This document shows positions 1 through 7,581 of a DNA stretch of 64,000 bases, piece by piece (the first letter of the stretch is position 1; each line of letters starts with the position of its first letter). Source of the stretch: Ruminococcus albus AD2013 (lineage in GTDB: Bacteria; Bacillota; Clostridia; Oscillospirales; Ruminococcaceae); NCBI RefSeq assembly GCF_000526775.1, contig NZ_JAGS01000001.1, positions 806,001-870,000 on the forward strand, written 5' to 3'. The translations under genes were made by a program, and so were the position numbers. The notes under the pieces were generated by a model. It did not search any database, was not told where the DNA came from, and was given only the letters and a program-made list of their open reading frames with translations.

Positions 1-2
1 TT

Positions 3-560
3 ATCACAGGTCTTATAAAATCCAATATACCCTCGAGAGTTTCCCTAAGCGTATCCAGTAATGTGGATTCAAGAGTAATCATGGATCAGGGCGGTGCTGA
101 AAAACTTCTGGGCAACGGCGACTTGCTGTACAAGCCTGTTGGAGTAAAAACACCTATCCGTATACAGTCTGGTTTTGCTGATACTCCCGAGATAAAGTCT
201 GTTGTTGAGTTCCTGAAAAGCGAACATTCAGCGGAATACAGTGCTGATATCATGGCAGAAGTCGAAGAGAATATGCCTAAGCCTAAGGAAGATAAGAAAA
301 ATGGCGGAAACAGTGATTCCGAGGATGTTATCATCAATCCCGATGATGATTTGATCGATCAGGCTATAACTGTTATCGTTACCACTGGAAATGCTTCGAC
401 CTCGTATTTACAGCGTAAGCTGAAACTTGGTTTTTCAAGAGCATCGCGCATCATGGATCAGATAGAGGAAATGGGTATCATAGGTCCTCAGGATGGTGCA
501 AAACCCAGAAAGATCAACCTTACCGAAGAAGAATGGCTTGAAATGCGTGCCAGAAGATAA
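3..560 (+). CDS. DNA translocase FtsK/SpoIIIE, C-terminal part (5' truncated by window edge)
   Basis: The reading frame is open from base 3, so the gene starts before the window; the GTG at 63 is internal. The 185 visible residues match the end of the FtsK/SpoIIIE motor domain (ITGLIKSNIPSR, then IMDQGGAEKLLGNGDLL), an acidic linker, and a C-terminal winged-helix gamma domain (TSYLQRKLKLGFSRASRIMD) that in this family reads KOPS/SRS DNA motifs. The family pumps chromosomal DNA through the division or sporulation septum. The Walker A region is not in view. It ends 10 bp before the next gene, so the two are probably co-transcribed. FtsK and SpoIIIE cannot be told apart from this fragment. Confidence 0.95.
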   Translation: MTGLIKSNIPSRVSLSVSSNVDSRVIMDQGGAEKLLGNGDLLYKPVGVKTPIRIQSGFADTPEIKSVVEFLKSEHSAEYSADIMAEVEENMPKPKEDKKNGGNSDSEDVIINPDDDLIDQAITVIVTTGNASTSYLQRKLKLGFSRASRIMDQIEEMGIIGPQDGAKPRKINLTEEEWLEMRARR

Positions 561-570
561 GGTGTTTTAA

Positions 571-1545
571 ATGGCTGAAAAAAAAGGTAAAAAGAGCAGT
601 CCGCCCCCGAAGAAGGGAAGTGGGCTTACACTAAAGCAAAGACTTCGATTGATATTGCTTATAATCCTGCTTTTTGCTGCAGGAGTTCTATGGCTTTTAC
701 ATTATATGGAAATAATATCCGTTCAGGATATTATGGTCAAGCTTGGACTTGCCGATCGTCCTGCCACCCGCGCCGATCTTGAAGTACATTTCATCGATGT
801 GGGACAGGGTGACTGCATACTTGTTGCATCACAAGGTCAGATTATGCTGATAGACAGCGGTGAGCGTGATAACGACAACGCAATCGAATCTTACCTTATA
901 CGTCATGGGATACATCACATAGATAAACTTATAGCGACTCACCCACATTCCGATCATATCGGAGAAATGGCTGAGATAATGTATACTTTCGATGTGGACA
1001 GCTTTATGATGCCGCGTATACCGGATGCATATGTGCCTACTACTAAATGCTACGAGGATATGTTGAAAGCCGTTGATGTCAGGGGAGTTTCAGTAATGTC
1101 ACCAAAGGATACTTCGTTTCAGCTTGGGTGCTGTCAAGTACAGATATTCACGTCTGATATTGAGGATTCTGATAATCTGAATAATTATTCACTGATAGTC
1201 AAGGTCGTTCATGATAAAAACAGTTTCCTGTTTACGGGTGACTGCGAGAATGAAGAAGAGAAGTCACTGCTTAAAAAGGGTGTGGATCTAAAAGCAAAGG
1301 TCTTGAAAGCAGCACATCATGGAAGTTCAACTTCTTCGTCAGCTGATTTTCTTGATGTTGTCGATCCCGAATATGCAGTTATTTCCTGCGGAAAAAACAA
1401 TGATTATGGTCATCCGAACAAAGAGACTGTAAGAAGGCTTTCAAAGTATGCTCGAAATACCTATATCACAGCCCGTGATGGCAGTGTGGTGTTTATTTCT
1501 GACGGCGAAGGACTTACAGTTGAATGTGAAAGGGATAAAAAATGA
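571..1545 (+). CDS. ComEC/Rec2-like metallo-beta-lactamase-fold hydrolase
   Basis: This 324-residue protein has a Lys-rich N-terminus, one membrane segment (about residues 25-45) and an MBL-fold domain facing outward. Visible metal-site motifs are DVGQGD (76-81), HPHSDH (124-129), FTGDCE (221-226), AAHHGS (247-252) and a late HP (281). It matches the ComEC/Rec2-related MBL family, the stand-alone version of the ComEC C-terminal domain. The substrate is unknown; a nuclease or phosphodiesterase is plausible by family. It overlaps the DUF3006 gene by 4 bp (ATGA), a frequent pairing. It lacks the ComEC channel domain, so a role in DNA uptake does not follow from sequence. Confidence 0.85.
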   Translation: MAEKKGKKSSPPPKKGSGLTLKQRLRLILLIILLFAAGVLWLLHYMEIISVQDIMVKLGLADRPATRADLEVHFIDVGQGDCILVASQGQIMLIDSGERDNDNAIESYLIRHGIHHIDKLIATHPHSDHIGEMAEIMYTFDVDSFMMPRIPDAYVPTTKCYEDMLKAVDVRGVSVMSPKDTSFQLGCCQVQIFTSDIEDSDNLNNYSLIVKVVHDKNSFLFTGDCENEEEKSLLKKGVDLKAKVLKAAHHGSSTSSSADFLDVVDPEYAVISCGKNNDYGHPNKETVRRLSKYARNTYITARDGSVVFISDGEGLTVECERDKK

Positions 1546-1766
1546 GATTCACAGTGGATAGGATCGAAGGTGCATTTGCTGTCTGTGAAGATAGCGATGG
1601 TGTTATGAAAAATATTGATCTGACAAAGCTTCCGATCAATGTTAAAAGCGGAGATATTCTGTTTTTCAATGATGGTCGTTTTAGTATAGACAGAACAGCG
1701 ACGTCAGAAAGACGTGCAGAGATCGCAGCATTGCAGAAAAGACTGTTGGAAAAGTCTACCGATTGA
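1542..1766 (+). CDS. DUF3006 family small protein
   Basis: A 74-residue soluble protein starting MRFTVDRIEGAFAVCED and containing GDILFFNDGRF, the layout of DUF3006. It is translationally coupled (4-bp overlap) to the MBL protein upstream, the usual context for this family. Its function is unknown. The gene is real by context and family, and the likely role is as a partner of the MBL protein. Confidence 0.8.
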   Translation: MRFTVDRIEGAFAVCEDSDGVMKNIDLTKLPINVKSGDILFFNDGRFSIDRTATSERRAEIAALQKRLLEKSTD

Positions 1767-1820
1767 AATTGCATACAATTATACAGATAAATCGGTATGC
1801 GTTGAAATGGAGTGATATAT

Positions 1821-2717
1821 ATGAACAGAGATCTGTTTTCGGTCATAAAGGTGAAGCTTCCAAGCCTCTCAAAAGGCCACAAGCTTATTGCAAATTATAT
1901 ACTCTCGCAGTATGACAAAGCTGCTTTTATGACTGCGCAGAAACTGGGCAAAACAGTGGGGGTCAGTGAATCAACTGTGGTTCGCTTTGCTTCTGAACTT
2001 GGATATGATGGTTATCCCGAACTTCAAAGACAGCTTCAGGATCTTATGCGCAACAAGCTGACTGCAGTTCAGCGTATCGAGGTAAGCTCCGAGCAGATGA
2101 ACGGTGAGGATGTGTTACAGCGGGTGCTGAATCAGGATATCGACCGTATCCGTGCAACGCTGAATGAAACTAACAAGAATGATTTCAACCATGCGGTAGA
2201 TCTTATAACATCGGCGAACACCATATATATCATCGGTACAAGAAGCTCAGCGGCGCTGGCTTATTTTCTGAACTATTATCTGAACTTGCTGTTCCCGCAC
2301 GTAAAGCTGGTTCCCAGCACAACAACTTCCGAACTTTTTGAGCGTATAATGCGAATTGACAAAGACGATGTTATGATAGGTATATCTTTCCCCAGGTACT
2401 CAAATCAGACCGTAAAAGCGCTGAAATACTCCAAGACCAACGGCGCTAAAGTTATTGCAATAACCGATTCTACAAGTTCTCCGCTTACTGATTATGCTGA
2501 TGCACTTTTGCTTGCTAAAAGCGACATGGCTTCATTTGCCGATTCGTTAGTTGCGCCTTTAAGTCTTGTAAATGCGCTTATCGCCGCAATTTCTATCAGG
2601 AATGTAGATCTTGTTACTCAGACTTTCGGCAAGCTGGAAAAGGTCTGGGAAGACTTTGACGTATACGCTAAAAATACTGAAAATACGGAGAATAACGATG
2701 CCAACGAAGACGTATGA
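1821..2717 (+). CDS. RpiR/MurR-family transcriptional regulator
   Basis: 298 residues. An N-terminal HTH_6 domain (about 1-78, recognition region SESTVVRFASELGYDGYPE) is followed by a SIS sugar-phosphate-binding domain (about 125-260, IYIIGTRSSAALAYF and IGISFPRYSNQTVKAL). The family senses phosphosugars. The ATG at 1821 is chosen because TGGAG at 1808-1812 lies at proper distance; the GTG at 1812 overlaps that site. The 3' end overlaps the flavoprotein gene by 20 bp, which suggests coupling. The target genes cannot be named from sequence; N-acetylmuramate or sugar catabolism is a family expectation only. Confidence 0.88.
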   Translation: MNRDLFSVIKVKLPSLSKGHKLIANYILSQYDKAAFMTAQKLGKTVGVSESTVVRFASELGYDGYPELQRQLQDLMRNKLTAVQRIEVSSEQMNGEDVLQRVLNQDIDRIRATLNETNKNDFNHAVDLITSANTIYIIGTRSSAALAYFLNYYLNLLFPHVKLVPSTTTSELFERIMRIDKDDVMIGISFPRYSNQTVKALKYSKTNGAKVIAITDSTSSPLTDYADALLLAKSDMASFADSLVAPLSLVNALIAAISIRNVDLVTQTFGKLEKVWEDFDVYAKNTENTENNDANEDV

Positions 2718-3951
2718 TGCAGTGATAGTCGGCGGCGGTGCGGCTGGGCTTTTCTGTGGTTGTCAGCTTGCAACGCTCGGCAAAAGCGCTGTTATAATCG
2801 AGAAGAATGAACGTTTTGGCAGAAAACTCCGCATAACGGGAAAAGGCAGATGCAATGTCACCAATAATTGTGATGTTGAGACCGTAATGAAGAATATTCC
2901 GCGCAATAATCGCTTTATGTATTCATCTCTCAGCCGTTTTACCGCAGAAGATACAATGGCATTTTTTGAAGGAATTGGTGTCCCGCTGAAGACCGAGCGC
3001 GGCAACAGAGTTTTTCCTGTAAGCGACAGCGCCCATGATATTGCCGATGCCCTGGTAAATTACTGCCTTGACTGCGGTGTCGAACTTGTCAGCAGGGAAG
3101 TGACTTCTCTTATCATCGAGGAAGGCTGTGCTGTCGGGGTTAGATGCGGCGAAAGTGAATATCGAGGCGGAAGCGTGATAATCGCCACAGGAGGACGTTC
3201 CTATCCGAAAACCGGTTCTGATGGCTTTGGTTATAAGCTTGCAAAATCAGCAGGTCATCACGTAACACCTATAACGCCGTCACTTTGTCCGATAGTTACC
3301 GAAGAAGCCGAAGAATGTGCTGAAATGATGGGGCTTAGCCTTAAAAACTGCACTCTTTCCCTGCTTGAGGATAACAGTAACAAACCGCTTTATGAAGAAC
3401 TAGGGGAGATGCTTTTTACTCACTTCGGTCTTTCCGGACCCCTTGTGCTTTCGGCAAGCGCACATATCAGGGATATTGAAAAGCACACATATCATATATG
3501 TATCGACCTTAAACCCGCACTTTCAAGTGAACAGCTGGACGCACGTATCCTCAGGGATTTTTCCGATTTTCCAAACCGCGAGTTCGGCAATTCTCTAGGA
3601 AAACTTCTGCCCGCTAAGATGATACCTGTCATTGTTGCAAGAAGCGGCATACCCTCGGAAAAGCGTGTAAACCAGATAACACGAGAGGAACGCCGTTCTT
3701 TGGTTGAAGTCATAAAAAAGCTGACGTTTATTGTAAAACGGCTGCGTCCGATAGATGAAGCGATAATCACCCGCGGAGGTGTTGAACTGTCTGAGATCGA
3801 TCCGAAAACTATGCAGTCAAAGCTTTGTAAGAACTTATATTTCATCGGAGAAATACTCGATCTTGATGCATACACAGGCGGATTTAATTTGCAGATAGCC
3901 TGGTCTACCGCATACGCCTGTGCACAGGCTGTGGAGTATACGGAAGAATAA
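2698..3951 (+). CDS. BaiN/HI0933-family NAD(P)/FAD-dependent oxidoreductase
   Basis: 417 residues. A dinucleotide-binding motif VGGGAAGLFCG opens the protein (11-21), followed by the family signature RKLRITGKGRCNVTNN and a C-terminal FAD-contacting segment with LYFIGEILDLDAYTGGFN. This is the HI0933/YhiN flavoprotein family, full length, with a cytoplasmic location. The start at 2698 is chosen because ACGGAG lies just upstream and the family normally begins a few residues before the GGGAAG motif; the open frame upstream to 2611 overlaps RpiR and is not expected to be coding. Homologues include the bile-acid enzyme BaiN, but the physiological substrate here is unknown. Confidence 0.88.
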   Translation: MPTKTYDAVIVGGGAAGLFCGCQLATLGKSAVIIEKNERFGRKLRITGKGRCNVTNNCDVETVMKNIPRNNRFMYSSLSRFTAEDTMAFFEGIGVPLKTERGNRVFPVSDSAHDIADALVNYCLDCGVELVSREVTSLIIEEGCAVGVRCGESEYRGGSVIIATGGRSYPKTGSDGFGYKLAKSAGHHVTPITPSLCPIVTEEAEECAEMMGLSLKNCTLSLLEDNSNKPLYEELGEMLFTHFGLSGPLVLSASAHIRDIEKHTYHICIDLKPALSSEQLDARILRDFSDFPNREFGNSLGKLLPAKMIPVIVARSGIPSEKRVNQITREERRSLVEVIKKLTFIVKRLRPIDEAIITRGGVELSEIDPKTMQSKLCKNLYFIGEILDLDAYTGGFNLQIAWSTAYACAQAVEYTEE

Positions 3952-4011
3952 ATAGATCCCTGTTTCGGCTTCATTATGGCTGAACAAAATTAATAAAGGA
4001 GTTGTAAATAT

Positions 4012-5376
4012 ATGGGAATAAATATTGCACTTGACGGACCTTCGGGTGCCGGAAAATCAACGATCGCAAAAGCTGTTGCCGCGAAAATGCAGTATGTCTA
4101 CGTTGATACAGGAGCTATGTACCGCGCGGTTGCTTGCTATATGGTATCAAGTGGAACCGATCTTGATGATACTTCTGCGATCATTGGAAAACTTAATGAA
4201 ATCGCTATAAAACTCGAATATAAGGGCGGTGCCCAGCACGTTATACTTAACGGTGAAGATGTATCGGATAAGATAAGAACTCCCGAGATATCCATGGCGG
4301 CATCAAAAACATCTGCTATCCCCGAGGTCAGGACGTTCCTTTTTGATCTCCAGCAGACTATGGCTAAGGAAAATGACATTATCATGGATGGCAGAGATAT
4401 CGGGACGGTAGTTCTGCCTAATGCGGATGTCAAAATATTCCTCACTGCTTCTGCTGAAGAAAGGGCTAATCGACGTTTCAAGGAACTGCAGGAAAAAGGC
4501 GATCCATCGACATATGAGGAAGTTCTGTGTGATATTGAACAGCGCGATTATAACGATACTCACCGCGAGACCGCACCTCTCAAAAAAGCTGATGATGCAA
4601 TTGAGGTCAATACCACCGAGCTTGATCTTCAGCAGTCGATAGATGAGATATGCCGTGTTATCAACGAGAGGATCGGCGAAAAAAAAAATGATACTCGCGT
4701 GAGTGAAAAGAAAGAACGCGCAGCAAAACCTCTTATGGAGATACGTCCTATAACAAAGACCAACAAGGTCAATCCGCTGAGAGTGTTTATTTACGGTCTT
4801 CTTCGATGGGTAACCATTGGCATTTACCATATTTATTACGATATAAAGTGGGAGGGCGTAGAGAATGTTCCTAAGGACGGCGGAAATATTTTCGCTTCCA
4901 ATCACCGCAGTTATCAGGATCCTGTTTTCATTGCGCTTCATGCCAGAGTACCCCTTTCCTATATGGCAAAGGAAGAACTTTTTCAGGGAAATAGAGCATT
5001 TAAATGGCTCATAACCAAGCTTGGAGCTTTCCCTGTTGCAAGGGGAAAAGGTGATACAGGTGTTATAGACACATCTATAGAAAAGCTTGAAGCCGGCAGA
5101 AATCTCGCTATTTTCCCAGAAGGGACCCGTTCCCGTGACGGTAAAGTCGGCAAGGGAAAAACAGGAGTAGCGCTTATCGCTGCTGTTGCACAGACTAAAA
5201 TAATCCCTGTTGGTATTACTTTTGAAGGCAAGCTGAAATTCCGTAAGAAAGTGATCGTACGTTACGGAAAACCTATCATTCCTTCTGAGATCGGTGCTGA
5301 GAATACAGACAGCAAGTCGCTGAGGGTGTTAAAAAATAAAGTTATGGAAGATATTACTGATTTGGTGAATGAATAA
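4012..5376 (+). CDS. cmk-plsC: Fused cytidylate kinase / 1-acyl-glycerol-3-phosphate acyltransferase
   Basis: 454 residues in one frame. Residues 1-220 are a complete (d)CMP kinase (P-loop GPSGAGKST at 9-17; DGRDIGTVVLPNADVKIFL). Residues 255-454 are a PlsC-type acyltransferase (HRSYQD at 298-303, FPEGTR at 368-373). Cmk phosphorylates CMP/dCMP; PlsC acylates lysophosphatidate at the membrane, and CTP feeds the next lipid step. SD AAAGGAG precedes the ATG. Oddly, the domain junction is encoded by an uninterrupted A10 run (4679-4688), and a gain or loss of one A would stop translation within a few codons, leaving a normal-length Cmk. The gene ends in a TAATG overlap with ispH-rpsA. Either the fusion is genuine or the run was misread. 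Confidence 0.9.
   Translation: MGINIALDGPSGAGKSTIAKAVAAKMQYVYVDTGAMYRAVACYMVSSGTDLDDTSAIIGKLNEIAIKLEYKGGAQHVILNGEDVSDKIRTPEISMAASKTSAIPEVRTFLFDLQQTMAKENDIIMDGRDIGTVVLPNADVKIFLTASAEERANRRFKELQEKGDPSTYEEVLCDIEQRDYNDTHRETAPLKKADDAIEVNTTELDLQQSIDEICRVINERIGEKKNDTRVSEKKERAAKPLMEIRPITKTNKVNPLRVFIYGLLRWVTIGIYHIYYDIKWEGVENVPKDGGNIFASNHRSYQDPVFIALHARVPLSYMAKEELFQGNRAFKWLITKLGAFPVARGKGDTGVIDTSIEKLEAGRNLAIFPEGTRSRDGKVGKGKTGVALIAAVAQTKIIPVGITFEGKLKFRKKVIVRYGKPIIPSEIGAENTDSKSLRVLKNKVMEDITDLVNE
4679..4688 (+). repeat. A10 homopolymer at the Cmk/PlsC junction
   Basis: Ten consecutive A residues cover codons 223-226, exactly where Cmk homology ends. An insertion of one A gives TGA immediately after the run; a deletion of one A gives a stop after ATGATACTCGCG. 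Runs of nine or more A are known sites for RNA polymerase slippage. The effect here is inference. Confidence 0.9.
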
Positions 5377-7343
5377 TGTTAACTAAATGTAAAATTTCTG
5401 TTGCTAAAAGTGCAGGTTTTTGTTTTGGTGTAGACAGAGCGATAAAAATGGTGTATAATGAATTAGATAACCGAAATAATATTGTAACGTTAGGTCCGAT
5501 CATTCACAATCAGAACGTCGTTGATGACCTTAAAGCGAGAGGGGTATATCCTGTAGAGCTCGATGAGGTCAGAAATGGTCAGACAGTTGTTATACGTTCT
5601 CACGGCGTAGGCAGTGATGTTTATGATAAGCTCAAAGAGCTTGACGCTGAGATCGTTGATGCAACTTGTCCCTTTGTTGCAAAGATACATAATATCGCTC
5701 GTGAGAAATCTGCTGCGGGTCACGTGATACTGATAGCAGGTGATGCCACTCATCCTGAGGTGAAAGGGATAATGGGACACTGTCTTGGCGAATGTTATGT
5801 GTTTGAAAATTGTGGCGAATTTGAAAATTTGGTGAAAATTAAAGATTTTTTGTCAAAAAAGGTTGCAATTTTAGCTCAAACGACGTATAATAAGAATATG
5901 TGGAAAGAATGTGTACCGCTTTTCAAAAAATATCTCCCCCATGCGGAGATATGTGAAACGATATGCAATGCCACCAATATCCGCCAGAATGAGGCTGAAG
6001 AATTGGCAAAAAAAGCGGATATTATGGTGATAGCGGGCGGAAAACACAGTTCTAATACGCATAAGCTGAAGGCTATCTGCGAACAGCACTGCAAATGTGT
6101 TCTCGTAGAGAATGCCGATGATCTGCGAAAATGCGGTCTTGACCTGACCAATGCAAAATTTATCGGGATCTCTGCCGGTGCTTCGACACCCGGCTATATT
6201 ATAAAGGAGGTACAGGACACTATGAGTGAACTGCTGAACAATGTTGACAATACTGTTGACGAAGAATTTAATCTGGAGGCGATCGATAAGACCCTCAAAA
6301 AAATATATCCGGGAGCGAAGGTAGAAGGCACTGTCGAATCTGTGAACGAAACCGAAGTCATCGTTGACATCGGAACCAAGCACACAGGCTATGTTGCACT
6401 GAGCGAGCTTACAGATGACCCCGGCAAGAAGCCTGCAGATATCGTAAGCGTTGGCGATACCATTGAGCTGATCGTTATCAAGACAAGTGATACAGATGGT
6501 ACTGTAATGCTCTCCAAGAAGAGAGTTGACGCAGACAAGAGCTTCCAGAAAATCAAGGATGCTGCTGAGAGCGGTGAGATCCTTGAAGGTATCGTTACCA
6601 ACGTAGTCAAGGGCGGCGTACTTGTTTCCGCTGACGGCGTAAAGGTATTCGTTCCTGCTTCTCAGGCTGCTCCCAGAAGAGATTTCGATCTCAACGATCT
6701 GCTCAAGCAGACTGTTAAGTTCAAGATCCTTGAAGTAAATGACGTTAAGCAGAGAGCTGTCGGCTCTGTAAGAGCTGTAGCAAGAGAAGAAAAGGCTGCT
6801 GCACAGTCCAAGTTCTTCGATACTGCTGTTGTAGGCGCTGAGATGGAAGGCGTTGTTAAGTCTATCACAGATTACGGCGTATTCGTTGATCTGGGCGGCG
6901 TTGATGGTCTGGTTAGAAGAGCTGACCTCAGCTGGAACAGGATCAAGCATCCTTCCGATGTTGTATCTATCGGTGACAAGGTTACAGTTAAGATCAAGGA
7001 TATCGATCCTGAGACAAAGAAGGTATCCCTTACATATAAGAAGGATTCCGAGAATCCTTGGGAGATCTTTGTTAACAACTACGAGGTAGGTCAGGACGTT
7101 AAGGCAACTATCGTTTCCATAACCTCTTTCGGTGCATTCGCACAGATCATTGATGGTATCGATGGTCTTATCCACATCTCTCAGATCGCTAATCAGAGAG
7201 TAAATAACGTTGCTGATATCCTTGCTGTCGGCGATGTTGTTGACTGCCGCATAACTGAGATAGATGCTGATAAGAAGAGAATCAGCCTCTCCAGAAGAGC
7301 TCTGCTTGATGATGAGGAAACTGAGGAGACCGACGCTGAATAA
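5376..7343 (+). CDS. ispH-rpsA: Bifunctional IspH (HMBPP reductase) / ribosomal protein S1
   Basis: 655 residues. The N-terminal part (1-280) is 4-hydroxy-3-methylbut-2-enyl diphosphate reductase, the last MEP-pathway enzyme, with its three Fe-S cysteines visible (C16 in GFCFGVDRA, C98 in DATCPF, C197 in CNATNIRQNE). The rest carries four S1 RNA-binding repeats (about 315-385, 395-470, 485-555, 575-645), i.e. ribosomal protein S1. The fusion is common in Clostridia. The start overlaps the stop of cmk-plsC by one base (TAATG). Within the frame an SD at 6203-6210 and ATG at 6222 could release free S1. Codon choice becomes visibly more uniform after 6222. Confidence 0.95.
   Translation: MLTKCKISVAKSAGFCFGVDRAIKMVYNELDNRNNIVTLGPIIHNQNVVDDLKARGVYPVELDEVRNGQTVVIRSHGVGSDVYDKLKELDAEIVDATCPFVAKIHNIAREKSAAGHVILIAGDATHPEVKGIMGHCLGECYVFENCGEFENLVKIKDFLSKKVAILAQTTYNKNMWKECVPLFKKYLPHAEICETICNATNIRQNEAEELAKKADIMVIAGGKHSSNTHKLKAICEQHCKCVLVENADDLRKCGLDLTNAKFIGISAGASTPGYIIKEVQDTMSELLNNVDNTVDEEFNLEAIDKTLKKIYPGAKVEGTVESVNETEVIVDIGTKHTGYVALSELTDDPGKKPADIVSVGDTIELIVIKTSDTDGTVMLSKKRVDADKSFQKIKDAAESGEILEGIVTNVVKGGVLVSADGVKVFVPASQAAPRRDFDLNDLLKQTVKFKILEVNDVKQRAVGSVRAVAREEKAAAQSKFFDTAVVGAEMEGVVKSITDYGVFVDLGGVDGLVRRADLSWNRIKHPSDVVSIGDKVTVKIKDIDPETKKVSLTYKKDSENPWEIFVNNYEVGQDVKATIVSITSFGAFAQIIDGIDGLIHISQIANQRVNNVADILAVGDVVDCRITEIDADKKRISLSRRALLDDEETEETDAE
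6203..6224 (+). promoter_or_regulatory. Internal ribosome-binding site and ATG for separate S1 protein
   Basis: AAAGGAGG at 6203-6210 is followed 11 nt later by an in-frame ATG (6222; codon 283, MSELLNNV). This is a full-strength SD inside a coding frame, placed exactly at the IspH/S1 boundary, so S1 alone (about 373 residues) could be translated from the same mRNA. The sequence signal is direct; its use is inferred. Confidence 0.7.
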
Positions 7344-7357
7344 TCAGCATTAATTTA

Positions 7358-7387
7358 ATGGGGACGGTCATCGTCCCCATTTTTTTG
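7358..7387 (+). terminator. Intrinsic terminator after ispH-rpsA
   Basis: Stem ATGGGGACG (7358-7366) pairs with CGTCCCCAT (7372-7380), loop GTCAT, followed by TTTTTT. Confidence 0.92.
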
Positions 7388-7495
7388 TGAAAAATAAAGA
7401 GCTGAACCGGTTATTAATATTACTGTAAGTGAGTTAAATAAGTATATTGTACGGTTTTTGTTTGTTTGCCGCTACATATTTTGTAATCAACAGTC

Positions 7496-7524
7496 TTGCA
7501 TTATTCTGTGAAATATGGTATAAT
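7496..7524 (+). promoter_or_regulatory. Sigma-A promoter for the penicillin-binding protein gene
   Basis: TTGCAT (7496-7501), 17-bp spacer, TATAAT (7519-7524) with an extended -10 TGG. It lies about 58 bp before the ATG and after a strong terminator. Confidence 0.85.
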
Positions 7525-7581
7525 ATAATTGATATATAATGTTTGCGGTGAAACGCAGTCAGTATTGGAAGGTCTTATTTT

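Noticed and set aside
4303..4941. 212-codon minus-strand frame opposite cmk-plsC
   Set aside because: Fully antisense to a well-supported gene; no domain or start signal.
5871..7175. 434-codon open frame antisense to ispH-rpsA
   Set aside because: Overlaps a certain gene fully, and composition follows from the S1 codon bias.
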